From Sipunculus nudus (lineage: Eukaryota; Annelida; Sipuncula; Golfingiida; Sipunculidae), in contig CM049314.1 of assembly GCA_026874595.1 (NCBI GenBank), positions 3,557,318 to 3,621,317 on the forward strand: a stretch of 64,000 nt of DNA, in the 5' to 3' direction. Below, piece after piece: positions 50,681-61,400 of this stretch; position 1 is the first letter of the stretch; every line of letters starts with the position of its first letter. Under the pieces are notes generated by a model that was given only the letters and a program-made list of their open reading frames with translations, searched no databases and was not told where the DNA came from. A program made the translations under genes and the position numbers.

Positions 50681-50974
50681 GTTTCCGATATACAAAAGGA
50701 CAACCACAAACAAAGTCCTACAGTTGTGAGTCATCTCATCTGGAGCTCCATTGTTGTGCAGATGGCTACATCAGCATTCAGTGGCAGCTGTTGAATCCTG
50801 CATCAGAAGAATGGGAAAATGTTCAGTATGGTATCTTGAAGAAACCAGAAAACAAAAACCAGACACTGGTAATAAAAACATTTCTTGGGGAAACTGATGC
50901 TGGGAGTTACCGATGTGTTCTGCATGGGAAGGATGGAATACAGAGAAAAAACTATGTCAATGTTACCCTGCAAG
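50681..50974 (+). CDS. Ig-domain receptor, exon B (Ig domain 1)
   Basis: Phase 1 to phase 1 exon of 294 bp encoding one complete immunoglobulin domain, residues 32-129 of the joined protein. Key positions are the B-strand cysteines Cys56/Cys57 (LELHCCADG), the C-strand Trp66 (SIQWQLL) and the F-strand motif DAGSYRC with Cys110. N-glycosylation sites are at 91 and 125. The acceptor is atatttccag at 50671-50680. The donor CAAG|GTTAGA at 50975 is weak. A symmetrical phase 1 Ig exon is the standard shuffling unit. Confidence 0.88.
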
Positions 50975-51755
50975 GTTAGAATTAATGCACAGCAAAACTA
51001 AAATGTGTAGTCAGAGAAAACTAGAGAAAAAAAGCACTTTAGCTATTAAGATTGCAAAAGGCCACTACTTGCAGAACACCCTTTTCTAAAGACGCTGCCT
51101 CATATCCTTGCTGAATGTATTTAAATTATTTTGGCAGACCCCCCACATGTTATAAACATGTGTATATAAAAAAATGAACAGCCTGTATAGGGTGGATTTG
51201 CATTTTCTGACGTATTTTTGCAAAAGGTTTGAATGTTTATCTTTAGTTAATAGACCTCAGATATCAGAATAGGCCCCTTTAAGAATTGTCAGGTAATTTA
51301 TTCTTTGTGCGAATGTCTCGGATAGTTCACTTCAAAACATTTAGGCATGTACATTTGTGGCTACACTAATATACATTGCACACTGCAAGTGGCCTTCTGT
51401 CTGTAGTTTGCCCACATCTGTTTTATCTACTATACTACCTTTAAAAGTTCATTTTATCTGTATAATTGCTATTGGAGTAAATGATTGGGAGTCATCTGAA
51501 AATCTCTGCTGGGTTGAGGAGAGGGATCTGTAGCAAACTGAATATATATTATACAGATTCTGGCATGTCACCCAATCTTTTATTAAATGGCCTAGATATA
51601 TTCAACATTAAAACCATAACTTCTTGCATTTGAGAAGGACACAAACTCCCCCCATCCCTAGAGCCTAGACTACTAAATTACATCTGACCCCACATCAGTT
51701 CACCTAGCATCAGTGGATGGAGCCATTAATTTGCAAAATATGTTTTCCATTTCAG
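50975..51755. other. Intron B
   Basis: About 0.8 kb, nothing recognised. Ends at the acceptor tttccatttcag. Confidence 0.6.
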
Positions 51756-52005
51756 ACTGTACAGACTGGCAGAAGCCTCCTCTGCCAATGCAATCTGAAA
51801 TGCAGGTCTTGCATGTTGCCCCTGGCAACCCTCTCAAAGTACCTTGCAGGGGTTTCTTTGGAAAGCCGTGCCATGACCCCTTTGCATGTAGCGATGCTTT
51901 TAAACAAGTGTATTGGACTAAAAACCCAACTGACGACACCTCACTCGCAGTTCATTACCCAACAAACAGCAGCTATCCTGTTTATGAAGTGAAAGATAAT
52001 TCAAG
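51756..52005 (+). CDS. Ig-domain receptor, exon C (Ig domain 2, first half)
   Basis: Joins exon B in phase (G|AC gives Asp130). Encodes residues 130-212 and two bases of 213. It starts CTDWQKPPLP and carries the B-strand Cys160 (KVPCRGF) and C-strand Trp183 (QVYWTKN). Two extra cysteines (168 and 174) may form a local disulfide loop. There is an N-glycosylation site at 200. The donor is TCAAG|GTAAGA at 52006, phase 2, so this Ig domain is split by an intron, as Ig domains of IL-1 receptor genes can be. Confidence 0.87.
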
Positions 52006-53953
52006 GTAAGAATTTTATAATGATAATAATAATATTACTAAAAACTTGTACATAATGTGAACTAAATCTTCATTAGTTTATAGAGAAATTATTTTTGTTA
52101 TTGGAATGAATATTAATATCACAGAAAAAAAAGACCCCACTCAGTAGATGTGGGTTCAAGTCAGAAACTGTCAGTTTTCAATTGATTGTTCTACAGATGG
52201 AACGTATATGGCTAACCATTAACTGGTGAGGCATGCCTGTCGTTCATGCAATTTAAAGTGAGTTGGAGATGACAGATTGTATGACAAGCACACCTTGTGT
52301 CTCAGGGTAGAACTAGTGGCCTGTCACTGTGTCTGAATAAAGGCTGGTCTGTTTATGATGATAATTTGGTTATGTGCATTATTCATTTAGACAGGAGATG
52401 TGAGCACTTGACTCGGTCAAAAGCTATGTCATTCTACCATATACAAGTAATGAAATATTTTATTAAGTCATGAATAGAACACAACTAATACTGTTACAAC
52501 AGATCAAATTAAACAGTAAGATGACCATGTCACATGTGTACAGCAATGAGTATTTACTCTCTTTGTCAGCAAAGGCAAGTTGAACATTTTTCCTGCATCT
52601 AGGCTGCAACATGTTTCCTTGTATCTAGGATTTCTTCTTCATTACCATACAAAATATTAATAATTAATGACCTCAGATGTGAGTACAAAGAATGAGAAAA
52701 CCTGCAGGTCTCAAAGGTATGGTGTTTAAAAAGGATTCTTGTTATAATTTGAAAGTTTAAAGTGAACCAACAAAGTGGTAAAATAGAGACTGAAAGACCT
52801 GATCAGTAGAGTTGAACCTCATTTGAAAAATGATATGGGACAAAGGAGAGGATTCCAATGGTTTTGATAAAAAAAGTTGAGAAAACCTAGAAGATGATCA
52901 TGTACATATACAGTAAATGCCTCAGCCAGGAGGCAATTCATTCATCCTCCTTGTTGAGTGTGTGTGTGTGAGTTTATGTGATTGTTCACAACATAACTCT
53001 GGCAATCATTCAGGGAATCTCAAGACATTTTCCTGGGAATTTTGGGATTGGTCCAGCGAAGAAGCAATTGGATTTTAGTGTGGATCCTGCATGTGGTCTG
53101 GAGTCAGGAACATCATCAATGAATATTCACAAATGTTCAGTCACATTGGGAATATGGGCTGAATAAGTAAAAGCCCACATGGCAGAGGCTTTTATTCCTT
53201 TGGATGCAGATTTGTAGTGAACACATGGCATGGTTGGTGGGCAAAGGGTAGAAGAAAGCAAAACATGACCTTGTTACAGACATTTAGAAATGTTCTTGGC
53301 AAATATTATTTGAAAGTTTATGTAGGCTGAAGACAATCTAGCAATGAGGATGTGAAAGACAGTATCAGCTTGCACAAATTATGCTATTGTCAGGCTAAGG
53401 AAGTCAAGGTTCCCACACCTTTATACAGTTGAGAATTTGGAGAATGAAAATGTCAGTACTGAAGAAGTCATGCTTTTTTAAATGGCAAAAATTCATGAAA
53501 ATAATTAAACAAAAGGCAGTAACTTTTTTAATATAATATAATATATTATCTGTGATATACTGAACCAAGTACTCTTTTCTTAATCATTCTTCATGGACAA
53601 ATTATTATTTATGATCTTCATTGTCTGCTTTACATGTAACCATTATATACCAGTCAAGAACAAGTGGTGAAAAATAATCTGCTGAAAGTGTAGGAACCGT
53701 GAAATGATATGACACAAAATGTTGAAACTGCCCCTTTGTATTACATATGAATTTCCAAAAGGATTTTTTTAACATTTTCTTAAGACATTAAACAATGACA
53801 GGATTTAATATTCAAGTTTTTTATATTAAATTTAATTGTAAAAAGCGAGGTAAATATTGTAAATATTTATACTTTTACACCAAAACAAAACTGAGTGCCA
53901 TGGGCCCTTGGGTCACTTTTAATCAACCAACAATATTTGTTTTCCTCTTGCAG
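52006..53953. other. Intron C
   Basis: No gene recognised. A degenerate Helentron-like tail ('ctgagtgccatgggcccttg', then 'ggtcact') lies at 53891-53917, only about 36 bp before exon D. Confidence 0.5.
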
Positions 53954-54087
53954 AGAGGATGAAGGTAAACTGGAATCGATTCTTGTGTTTCAAAACGTGT
54001 CTAAAGCAGATTACGGGGACTACTCCTGTTGGCTCTCCAACGGTTATGGCGATGGTGTCAAGTCAACGCTGATCCTGCAAGATCTTC
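53954..54087 (+). CDS. Ig-domain receptor, exon D (Ig domain 2, second half)
   Basis: AG from exon C plus A gives Arg213. Encodes residues 214-257 plus one base. It completes the Ig domain with LESILVFQNVSKADYGDYSC (Cys238, pairing with Cys160), then WLSNGYGDGVKSTLILQDL. N-glycosylation site at 227. The acceptor is cctcttgcag at 53944-53953; the donor is CTTC|GTAAGT at 54088, phase 1. Confidence 0.88.
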
Positions 54088-54849
54088 GTAAGTCCTGTAT
54101 TTATAGAATCTTAAACCAAAAACCAAACATCTGTTGCTGGTGTGGACAAAACCGGAATGACTTTATATGTCATCCATCTCTCATGGTTTGACTTAACAAA
54201 AAGTAAATCCTTGCAAATACCCTTAATTTGGAGAATGCAAATGTTTGTATTTATTTACACAAGTTTGTCATCTAGTTAAGGTGTAATATATTGGAGATAC
54301 ATGTCAAACATTATGGCTCATGTATGCAGTGTTATAGCAACAACCTTAACTGATATATAATTAATAAATTATGTGAAAAATAACAAAGCATATGTTTCAG
54401 TGGTAATAAATAATAGATTAATTTGTTTTGGTTTTCTCCGCTCTACACCAGAACATAACATTTGTGAGGATCACAGCACATGTTCTCTACTCAAGGATTC
54501 TTCCCAACTTGCCAAGACTCTGTATCCATTTTATATTTACAGCATCTGATGTGCATATCATGCTGTCAAATCAAATGTATATTCATTTATTATCAGAAAG
54601 GTTATGAATAGGGTTTTTTACATGCCCCAAGTAGAAACTTGCTATCTTGCATAGAGAACAACAGAAAAGAGTAAATGAAGAACTGAAGAAAATACATATT
54701 ACAATTAACATTGAAGATTTTTTACCTAACATAACTCTCCTTATCAGTCAAAAAAGCTAATCATTCCAAACAACAGAAAACTACCCCTGCCATTGCCCTG
54801 AATGTGAAACAATCCTCAGCAAGACTTTTATCAGTTAATGTGTTAATTG
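54088..54849. other. Intron D, first part
   Basis: Nothing recognised; AT-rich. Confidence 0.5.
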
Positions 54850-55292
54850 TTTATTATTCCCTTGCAACACATTGCAAAGGGATATAGTAACACCTCAATT
54901 CATTTGTCCGTGCATCTGCCCGTATGTCCATCCCTCCATCTAGAATTGGCTTGTGGATTGAATTAAAGCCAAAGTGTTTGACCAAAACCTTCATCTTCCA
55001 CATATGGCTCACCCATCCATAGATAAAGAACCCTATTGATTTAAAAGTCACTGGGTCAAAGGTTCCCCACAGGGCCAACTTCCTGAAAAAGCTTGTGGAC
55101 TAATTTAAGCCAAACTGTTCGAACAACAACTTGTTATACAGCTGACCCATCCATGGAACCCTATTTAGTTTGAGGTCACAGCAGCAAAGGTCAAGGCCAG
55201 AGAGCTGCCCTCCTCATTTTCACCCTGTTTTACACCTATTTTAATCATACCCCGTGCAAGCAGATGCTTTTCTTTGAGGGGTCCTTGTTTAT
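54850..55292 (+). mobile_element. Small non-autonomous repeat with terminal hairpin
   Basis: Begins CCCTTGCAACACATTGCAAAGGG, an internal hairpin, followed by a 'gtccgtgcatctgcccg' tract, and ends near 'gaggggtccttgttta'. The layout parallels the Helentron-like elements nearby. Boundaries are approximate. Confidence 0.35.
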
Positions 55293-55737
55293 TTACTAAT
55301 ATGGAAATGAGATTCATAATAGTTGTGTATATAAATTAAAGGTTTATGTTCTGTATTAATAACTATATAAAATATATCAATGGGGCATATATAACACTGC
55401 TAATTAAGGCTGTCCTATATACATGTATTTGTACAGGATGTTTTATATTTTTACTTTATCATGCATATTTTTTTTAACAATATATCCAATTAGAAATTAT
55501 TTTTAAAATGTGACGTTATTTGACAGTTAACCTGAGTCTTGTTACATATTAATTATCCAAACAGGGTTCAATTGTGAATTCAGTTTATTAGTGCACTTGC
55601 ATTTGATCAGTTTAACCACATATACATATGATTATGCATGTTTGCATTTGTGTTTGAATGGTTTATATCATTTGCATATGCATTTGAATGTACTGAGTTG
55701 CATTTTACCCAACCCTGTTCCGAAGACTCTGTATCAG
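55293..55737. other. Intron D, middle part
   Basis: No gene or element recognised. Confidence 0.5.
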
Positions 55738-58162
55738 TTTTTAGCTCAGCTGACTTTCAGTCATGCTTGGCTATAGCGATGGGTCTTTGTCCGGTGTCCT
55801 TCCGTCTGTCCGTCCGGCCGTCCGGCCGTTAGCAGGGCACAAATCGTAACCATAGGGGCTAGGGCCATGAACCCTATGCAGTCTTAGAGGTTCTAAAGAG
55901 ATCTCCTTGCAAACCAGAAATTAGGTCACTGCGACCTATATTCTCGAAGTTATGGGGTGTGTTTGCACCCCCCAGAAATGATTCTTTTAGCCAAAATTTT
56001 CATCCCAAACCTTCCATCTTTCACATACAGCTCACCTACCAACAGGGGAAGAACCATAAATATTTTGAGGTCACAAGGTCAAAGGTCAAGGTCACAGAAC
56101 CAACTTCTTTTAAAAGCCTGTGGATGCATTTTAAGCCAAACCTTTCATCCCAATTCTTTGATATTTCACATATAGCTCACCTACTAAGTGGGAGAAGAAT
56201 CCTATAGATGTTGAGGTCACAAGGTCAAAGGTCAGGGTCACAGGATCCACTTCTTTGAAAAGGTTGTGGACACATTTCAAGCTAGACCTTTCATTCCAAA
56301 CCTTTCAGCACTGATATCGCTTCTCTGCCAACAGGGGAAAAGACCTGTTGATTTTGAGGTCAAAGGTCAAGTTCACAGCACTCTTCTTGCGTGGAGTCAT
56401 TTTCAGCAAATTTTTCAATCTATACTTTACATCTGTCATATATGGCTTACCTACCAATAGGAGAAGAAGCCTATTGATGTTGAGTTCAAAAGGTCAAAGG
56501 TCAAGGTCACAATATTGTTCTAAATGCTTGTGAACATATTTCAAGTGAAACTGTTCAACCCAAACCTTCAGTCTTTCATGCACATATGCCACATCTATGC
56601 ATCACTGAATTTGATTCAAACTTCATATTTATGGGTCTTTTTGCATGAAGAAATAACTAATTGATTTTGAGGTCAGCTGGTCAGGAGGTTAAAGGTTGCA
56701 GGTCTAAGTTATTCACTCATTGGTTGCCAAGTAATTACACCCGGCCAGATGTAAGTGGTTAGTTGTTACCCATCATTTAGAAAGGATTCAGTTGATATGT
56801 GGGCAAAAGGCCAAGGTCATAGGTCAGGGATGTTCACAATAAGTTATTTTGTAGACCATCTCTATTTTTCTTGTTTTCTTGTATGTATAACCATATGGCA
56901 CTCACAGCTGGTATATCTCACTATGTGCCCATAATTGTCAGTGACACTTGTGATATATGACTCCCTTTTGTATCAGCTCATGGAGTGATAAGGATATATC
57001 ATTAGTGCATAACAAAAACACTGTTGCCGGAATGCTTTGGCCAGGCATTAAGACTATGAGAGTTAAGTGTTAAGTTTAGCTACTGATTTATAAAATGATG
57101 GGAACATTTTGCAGTTTATATCATGGAATCATAGCAATAAACTTAGTTTTCTAGATATCTGAATATTATTATACAAATCATCAGATATACCAGCAAGTAT
57201 TTGTTCTGATTATATGTGGGTCTGTACCTGGATTTAGGATGGCTTTATTTGATTACAAGACTCTTTGTGATGCTTTCTGCATTTCTTTTCTTTTAGGTTT
57301 TGCAGTTAACCTACCCTGCTGACCCCATTGAGTAGCAAGCTGATAATTAAAACAAATTGGACTTGCACTTTTTACATTTGCATGTTCATAAATCTGATAT
57401 GAGAGCTCTCCAACCTGATCATGCCTTTTGAATTGTTTTGGACATTCATAACTGTTACATTCTTTGATGCAATTGCTACAAGTTAAGTGTCTTATTGGAG
57501 GATGTGTGACTTGTCAGAAAACCATTATGTCAGCCAGGTAGCCATTTTAGAAATCCTTTTGCCAGGACAGTTTTTGTGATTTTTTTATGATGTTTGGTCC
57601 CTTTTAGAGGATGTTTGTTGTTCAATTTCCGACCTGTCAGAAATCCAATATGGCCACCAGGACGCCATCTTTAAATTCCTTTAGAACATATTATCTCAAG
57701 AACTATTAAAGTGGATGTATATTAATGTAATCTTGCATTGGGTCAAAGATTTCTTAATAAATATGACCATCATTTATGAAAGCTCAGTACAGTTGGCTTG
57801 TATTGAATAAAAATTAATATGGAAGCACCCGTTTCACAATAATTCTTGCATGGATTTCCTTGATCTTTTGCTATATTTTGATCTTATATGTGGCCTGTGT
57901 GGTATTCCTTTTGAGACTGACAGGTATCGAGCAAGCTGTGGGATTAGTTCCTGATAGCTCAACAACCATACATTTTGCCTCAGACCATCATTCACTATGT
58001 TTTAACCAGACATATATGATAAGAATTTATGGCAATGTAGATGTTTAAACAAAATTGGCATATAGGTTCTGCAACAATTTTACTAGAAGTTGTGAATTGC
58101 AGCCCATGATGTTGCAGGTCATGCTTGGCAGCTGAGCGTCTTGACCCATGGGTCACTTGTTT
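55738..58162 (+). mobile_element. Helentron-like non-autonomous element, copy 2
   Basis: Same ends as the element at 38244. The head is TTTTTAGCTCAGCTGAC followed by a 'gtctgtccgtccggccgtcc' tract. The tail is GGCAGCTGAGCG, then the hairpin palindrome GACCCATGGGTC (58143-58154), then ACTTGTTTA. The interior has about four diverged 150-bp units, each with 'cacatatagctcacctacc'-like and 'aggtcaaaggtcaaggtcac' segments. It ends 77 bp before exon E. No coding domain seen. Confidence 0.55.
56068..56094 (+). promoter_or_regulatory. Cluster of four AGGTCA nuclear-receptor half-sites
   Basis: AGGTCA at 56068, 56076, 56083 and 56089 forms direct repeats with spacings of 2, 1 and 0 bases. DR1 and DR2 are classic RXR-partner spacings, and TCAAGGTCA is a monomer site for ERR/FTZ-F1-type receptors. 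Related clusters recur in the next units at 56214-56240, 56357-56375 and 56491-56509. Function is inferred from motif only. Confidence 0.4.
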
Positions 58163-58239
58163 ATTAACAGAATTAATCTTACATGCATATAAATATCATA
58201 CTGTCAGATCAAAATATTTATTTTTTGTTGTTTTTGCAG
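58163..58239. other. Intron D, end
   Basis: Ends with a strong pyrimidine-rich acceptor, ttttttgttgtttttgcag. Confidence 0.6.
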
Positions 58240-58404
58240 CAAAAGGGGAAGCTGTAATGGTGGAGAAGACCAGCTATAAACTCCTGGGCTGGATAATAGG
58301 GAGCATCGCTCTGGCAATGGGAGTTTCTATCATTATTTATGTCAACTTCCGTTATGAGATTAAAGTCTTCATTAGAGACAGATTCACCAAACCTCCAAGT
58401 GATG
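58240..58404 (+). CDS. Ig-domain receptor, exon E (transmembrane, juxtamembrane)
   Basis: Joins exon D in phase (C|CA gives Pro258). Encodes residues 259-312 plus one base. A hydrophobic helix spans about residues 272-294 (LLGWIIGSIALAMGVSIIIY). The cytoplasmic start, NFRYEIKVFIRDRF...SDG, resembles the IL-1 receptor family segment between membrane and TIR domain (hydrophobic helix, then a Tyr-Arg/Phe-Arg stretch, then DGK-x-YDA). The donor GATG|GTGAGT at 58405, phase 1, falls right after the Asp of that 'DG'. A TIR-encoding exon is therefore expected beyond the window; until seen, this is an Ig-type transmembrane receptor with IL-1R-like features. Readthrough would give Gly-Glu-stop. Confidence 0.82.
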
Positions 58405-61400
58405 GTGAGTAGCAACTCTGAGGAATGAGAATGTGTGGATGGATTCACTAAATGAGTAGCTGATCTCAGTAATGTTATTGAATGGACCAGGTGATGGTGG
58501 GTACCTACTCTCATTAATATTAATAAGTGGACCATTTGATTGTGAGAGGCAATTCTCAGTAAAATTAATAAGTGGACTAAGTGATAATGAGTGGCTTCTC
58601 TCAGTAATATTATTAGGTTGACAATGTGATGGTGAAAAGTTGTTCCTAGTAATGTTTATGGATCGACCAAGTGATGGTGAGTAGCTATTCTCTTTAATGA
58701 TGTGGAGTGGCCTGGTTCTCCATATCTTCAAGTGATGGTGAGTATCTACATCCAGAAATGTTATTAAGTGGACTAGGTAATGGTGAGTAGCTACTCTCAG
58801 TAATGATGTTAAGTGGACTAGTTCACCTTATCTTCAACAAATGGTGAGTAGCTGCTCTCAGTAATGATATTGAGTGGACTGGTTCACCTTATCTTCAAGT
58901 GATGGTGAGTAGCTGCTCTCAGTAATGATATTGGGTGGACTGGTTCACCTTATCTTCAAGTGATGGTGAGTAGCTGCTCTCAGTAATGATATTGGGTGGA
59001 CTGGTTCACCTTATCTTCAAGTGATGGTGAGTAGCTGCTCTCAGGAATGATATTGAGTGGACTGGTTCACCTTATCTTCAAGTGATGGTGAGTAGCTGCT
59101 CTCAGTAATGATATTGGGTGGACTGGTTCACCTTATCTTCAACAGATGGTGAGTAGCTGCTCTCAGTAATGATATTGAGTCGACTGGTTCACCTTATCTT
59201 CAAGTGATGGTGAGTAGCTGCTCTCAGTAATGATATTGGGTGGACTGGTTCACCTTATCTTCAAGTGATGGTGAGTAGCTGCTCTCAGTAATGATATTGG
59301 GTGGACTGGTTCACCTTATCTTCAAGTGATGGTGAGTAGCTGCTCTCAGTAATGATATTGGGTGGACTGGTTCACCTTATCTTCAAGTGATGGTGAGTAG
59401 CTGCTCTCAGTAATGATATTGGGTGGACTGGTTCACCTTATCTTCAAGTGATGGTGAGTAGCTGCTCTCAGTAATGATATTGGGTGGACTGGTTCACCTT
59501 ATCTTCAAGTGATGGTGAGTAGCTGCTCTCAGTAATGATATTGAGTGGACTGGTTCACCTTATCTTCAAGTGATGGTGAGTAGCTGCTCTCAGTAATGAT
59601 ATTGAGTGGACTGGTTCACCTTATCTTCAACAGATGGTGAGTAGCTACTCTCAGTAATGATATTGAGTAAACTGGTTCACCTTATCTTCAAGAGATGGTG
59701 AGAAGCTGCTCTCAGTAATGATATTGAGTGGACTGGTTCACCTTATCTTCAAGTGATGGTGAGTAGCTGCTCTCAGTAAAGATATTGAGTAAACTGGTTC
59801 ACCTTAACTTCAAGTGATGGTGAGTAGCTACTCTCAGTAATGATATTGAGTAAACTGGTTCACCTTATCTTCAAGAGATGGTGAGAAGCTGCTCTCAGTA
59901 ATGATGTTAAGTGGACTAGTTCACCTTATCTTCAACAGATGGTGAGTAGCTGCTCTCAGTAATGATATTGAGTGGACTGGTTCACCTTATCTTCAACAGA
60001 TGGTGAGTAGCTGCTCTCAGTAATGATATTGAGTGGACTGGTTCACCTTATCTTCAAGTGATGGTGAGTAGCTGCTCTCAGTAATGATATTGAGTGGACT
60101 GGTTCACCTTATCTTCAAGTGATGGTGAGTAGCTGCTCTCAGTAATGATATTGGGTGGACTGGTTCACCTTATCTTCAAGTGTTGGTGAGTAGCTGCTCT
60201 CAGTAATGATATTGAGTGGACTGGTTCACCTTATCTTCAAGTGTTGGTGAGTAGCTGCTCTCAGTAATGATATTGGGTGGACTGGTTCACCTTATCTTCA
60301 ACAGATGGTGAGTAGCTGCTCTCAGTAATGATATTGAGTGGACTGGTTCACCTTATCTTCAAGTGATGGTGAGTAGCTGCTCTCAGTAATGATATTGGGT
60401 GGACTGGTTCACCTTATCTTCAAGTGATGGTGAGTAGCTGCTCTCAGTAATGATATTGGGTGGATTGGTTCACCTTATCTTCAAGTGATGGTGAGTAGCT
60501 GCTCTCAGTAATGATATTGGGTGGACTGGTTCACCTTATCTTCAAGTGATGGTGAGTAGCTGCTCTCAGTAATGATATTGGGTGGACTGGTTCACCTTAT
60601 CTTCAACAGATGGTGAGTAGCTGCTCTCAGTAATGATATTGAGTGGACTGGTTCACCTTATCTTCAAGTGATGGTGAGTAGCTGCTCTCAGTAATGATAT
60701 TGGGTGGACTGGTTCACCTTATCTTCAAGTGATGGTGAGTAGCTGCTCTCAGTAATGATATTGGGTGGATTGGTTCACCTTATCTTCAAGTGATGGTGAG
60801 TAGCTGCTCTCAGTAATGATATTGGGTGGACTGGTTCACCTTATCTTCAAGTGATGGTGAGTAGCTGCTCTCAGTAATGATATTGGGTGGACTGGTTCAC
60901 CTTATCTTCAAGTGATGGTGAGTAGCTGCTCTCAGTAATGATATTGGGTGGACTGGTTCACCTTATCTTCAAGTGATGGTGAGTAGCTGCTCTCAGTAAT
61001 GATATTGAGTGGACTGGTTCACCTTATCTTCAAGTGATGGTGAGTAGCTGCTCTCAGTAATGATATTGGGTGGACTGGTTCACCTTATCTTCAACAGATG
61101 GTGAGTAGCTGCTCTCAGTAATGATATTGAGTGGACTGGTTCACCTTATCTTCAAGTGATGGTGAGTAGCTGCTCTCAGTAATGATATTGAGTGGACTGG
61201 TTCACCTTATCTTCAAGTGATGGTGAGTAGCTGCTCTCAGTAATGATATTGGGTGGACTGGTTCACCTTATCTTCAAGTGATGGTGAGTAGCTGCTCTCA
61301 GTAATGATATTGGGTGGACTGGTTCACCTTATCTTCAAGTGATGGTGAGTAGCTGCTCTCAGTAATGATATTGAGTGGACTGGTTCACCTTATCTTCAAG

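Noticed and set aside
58218-58731. Minus-strand frames of 105 and 115 codons rich in S, P and N
   Set aside because: Antisense shadow of exon E and the first satellite units; the repeated pattern comes from the array.
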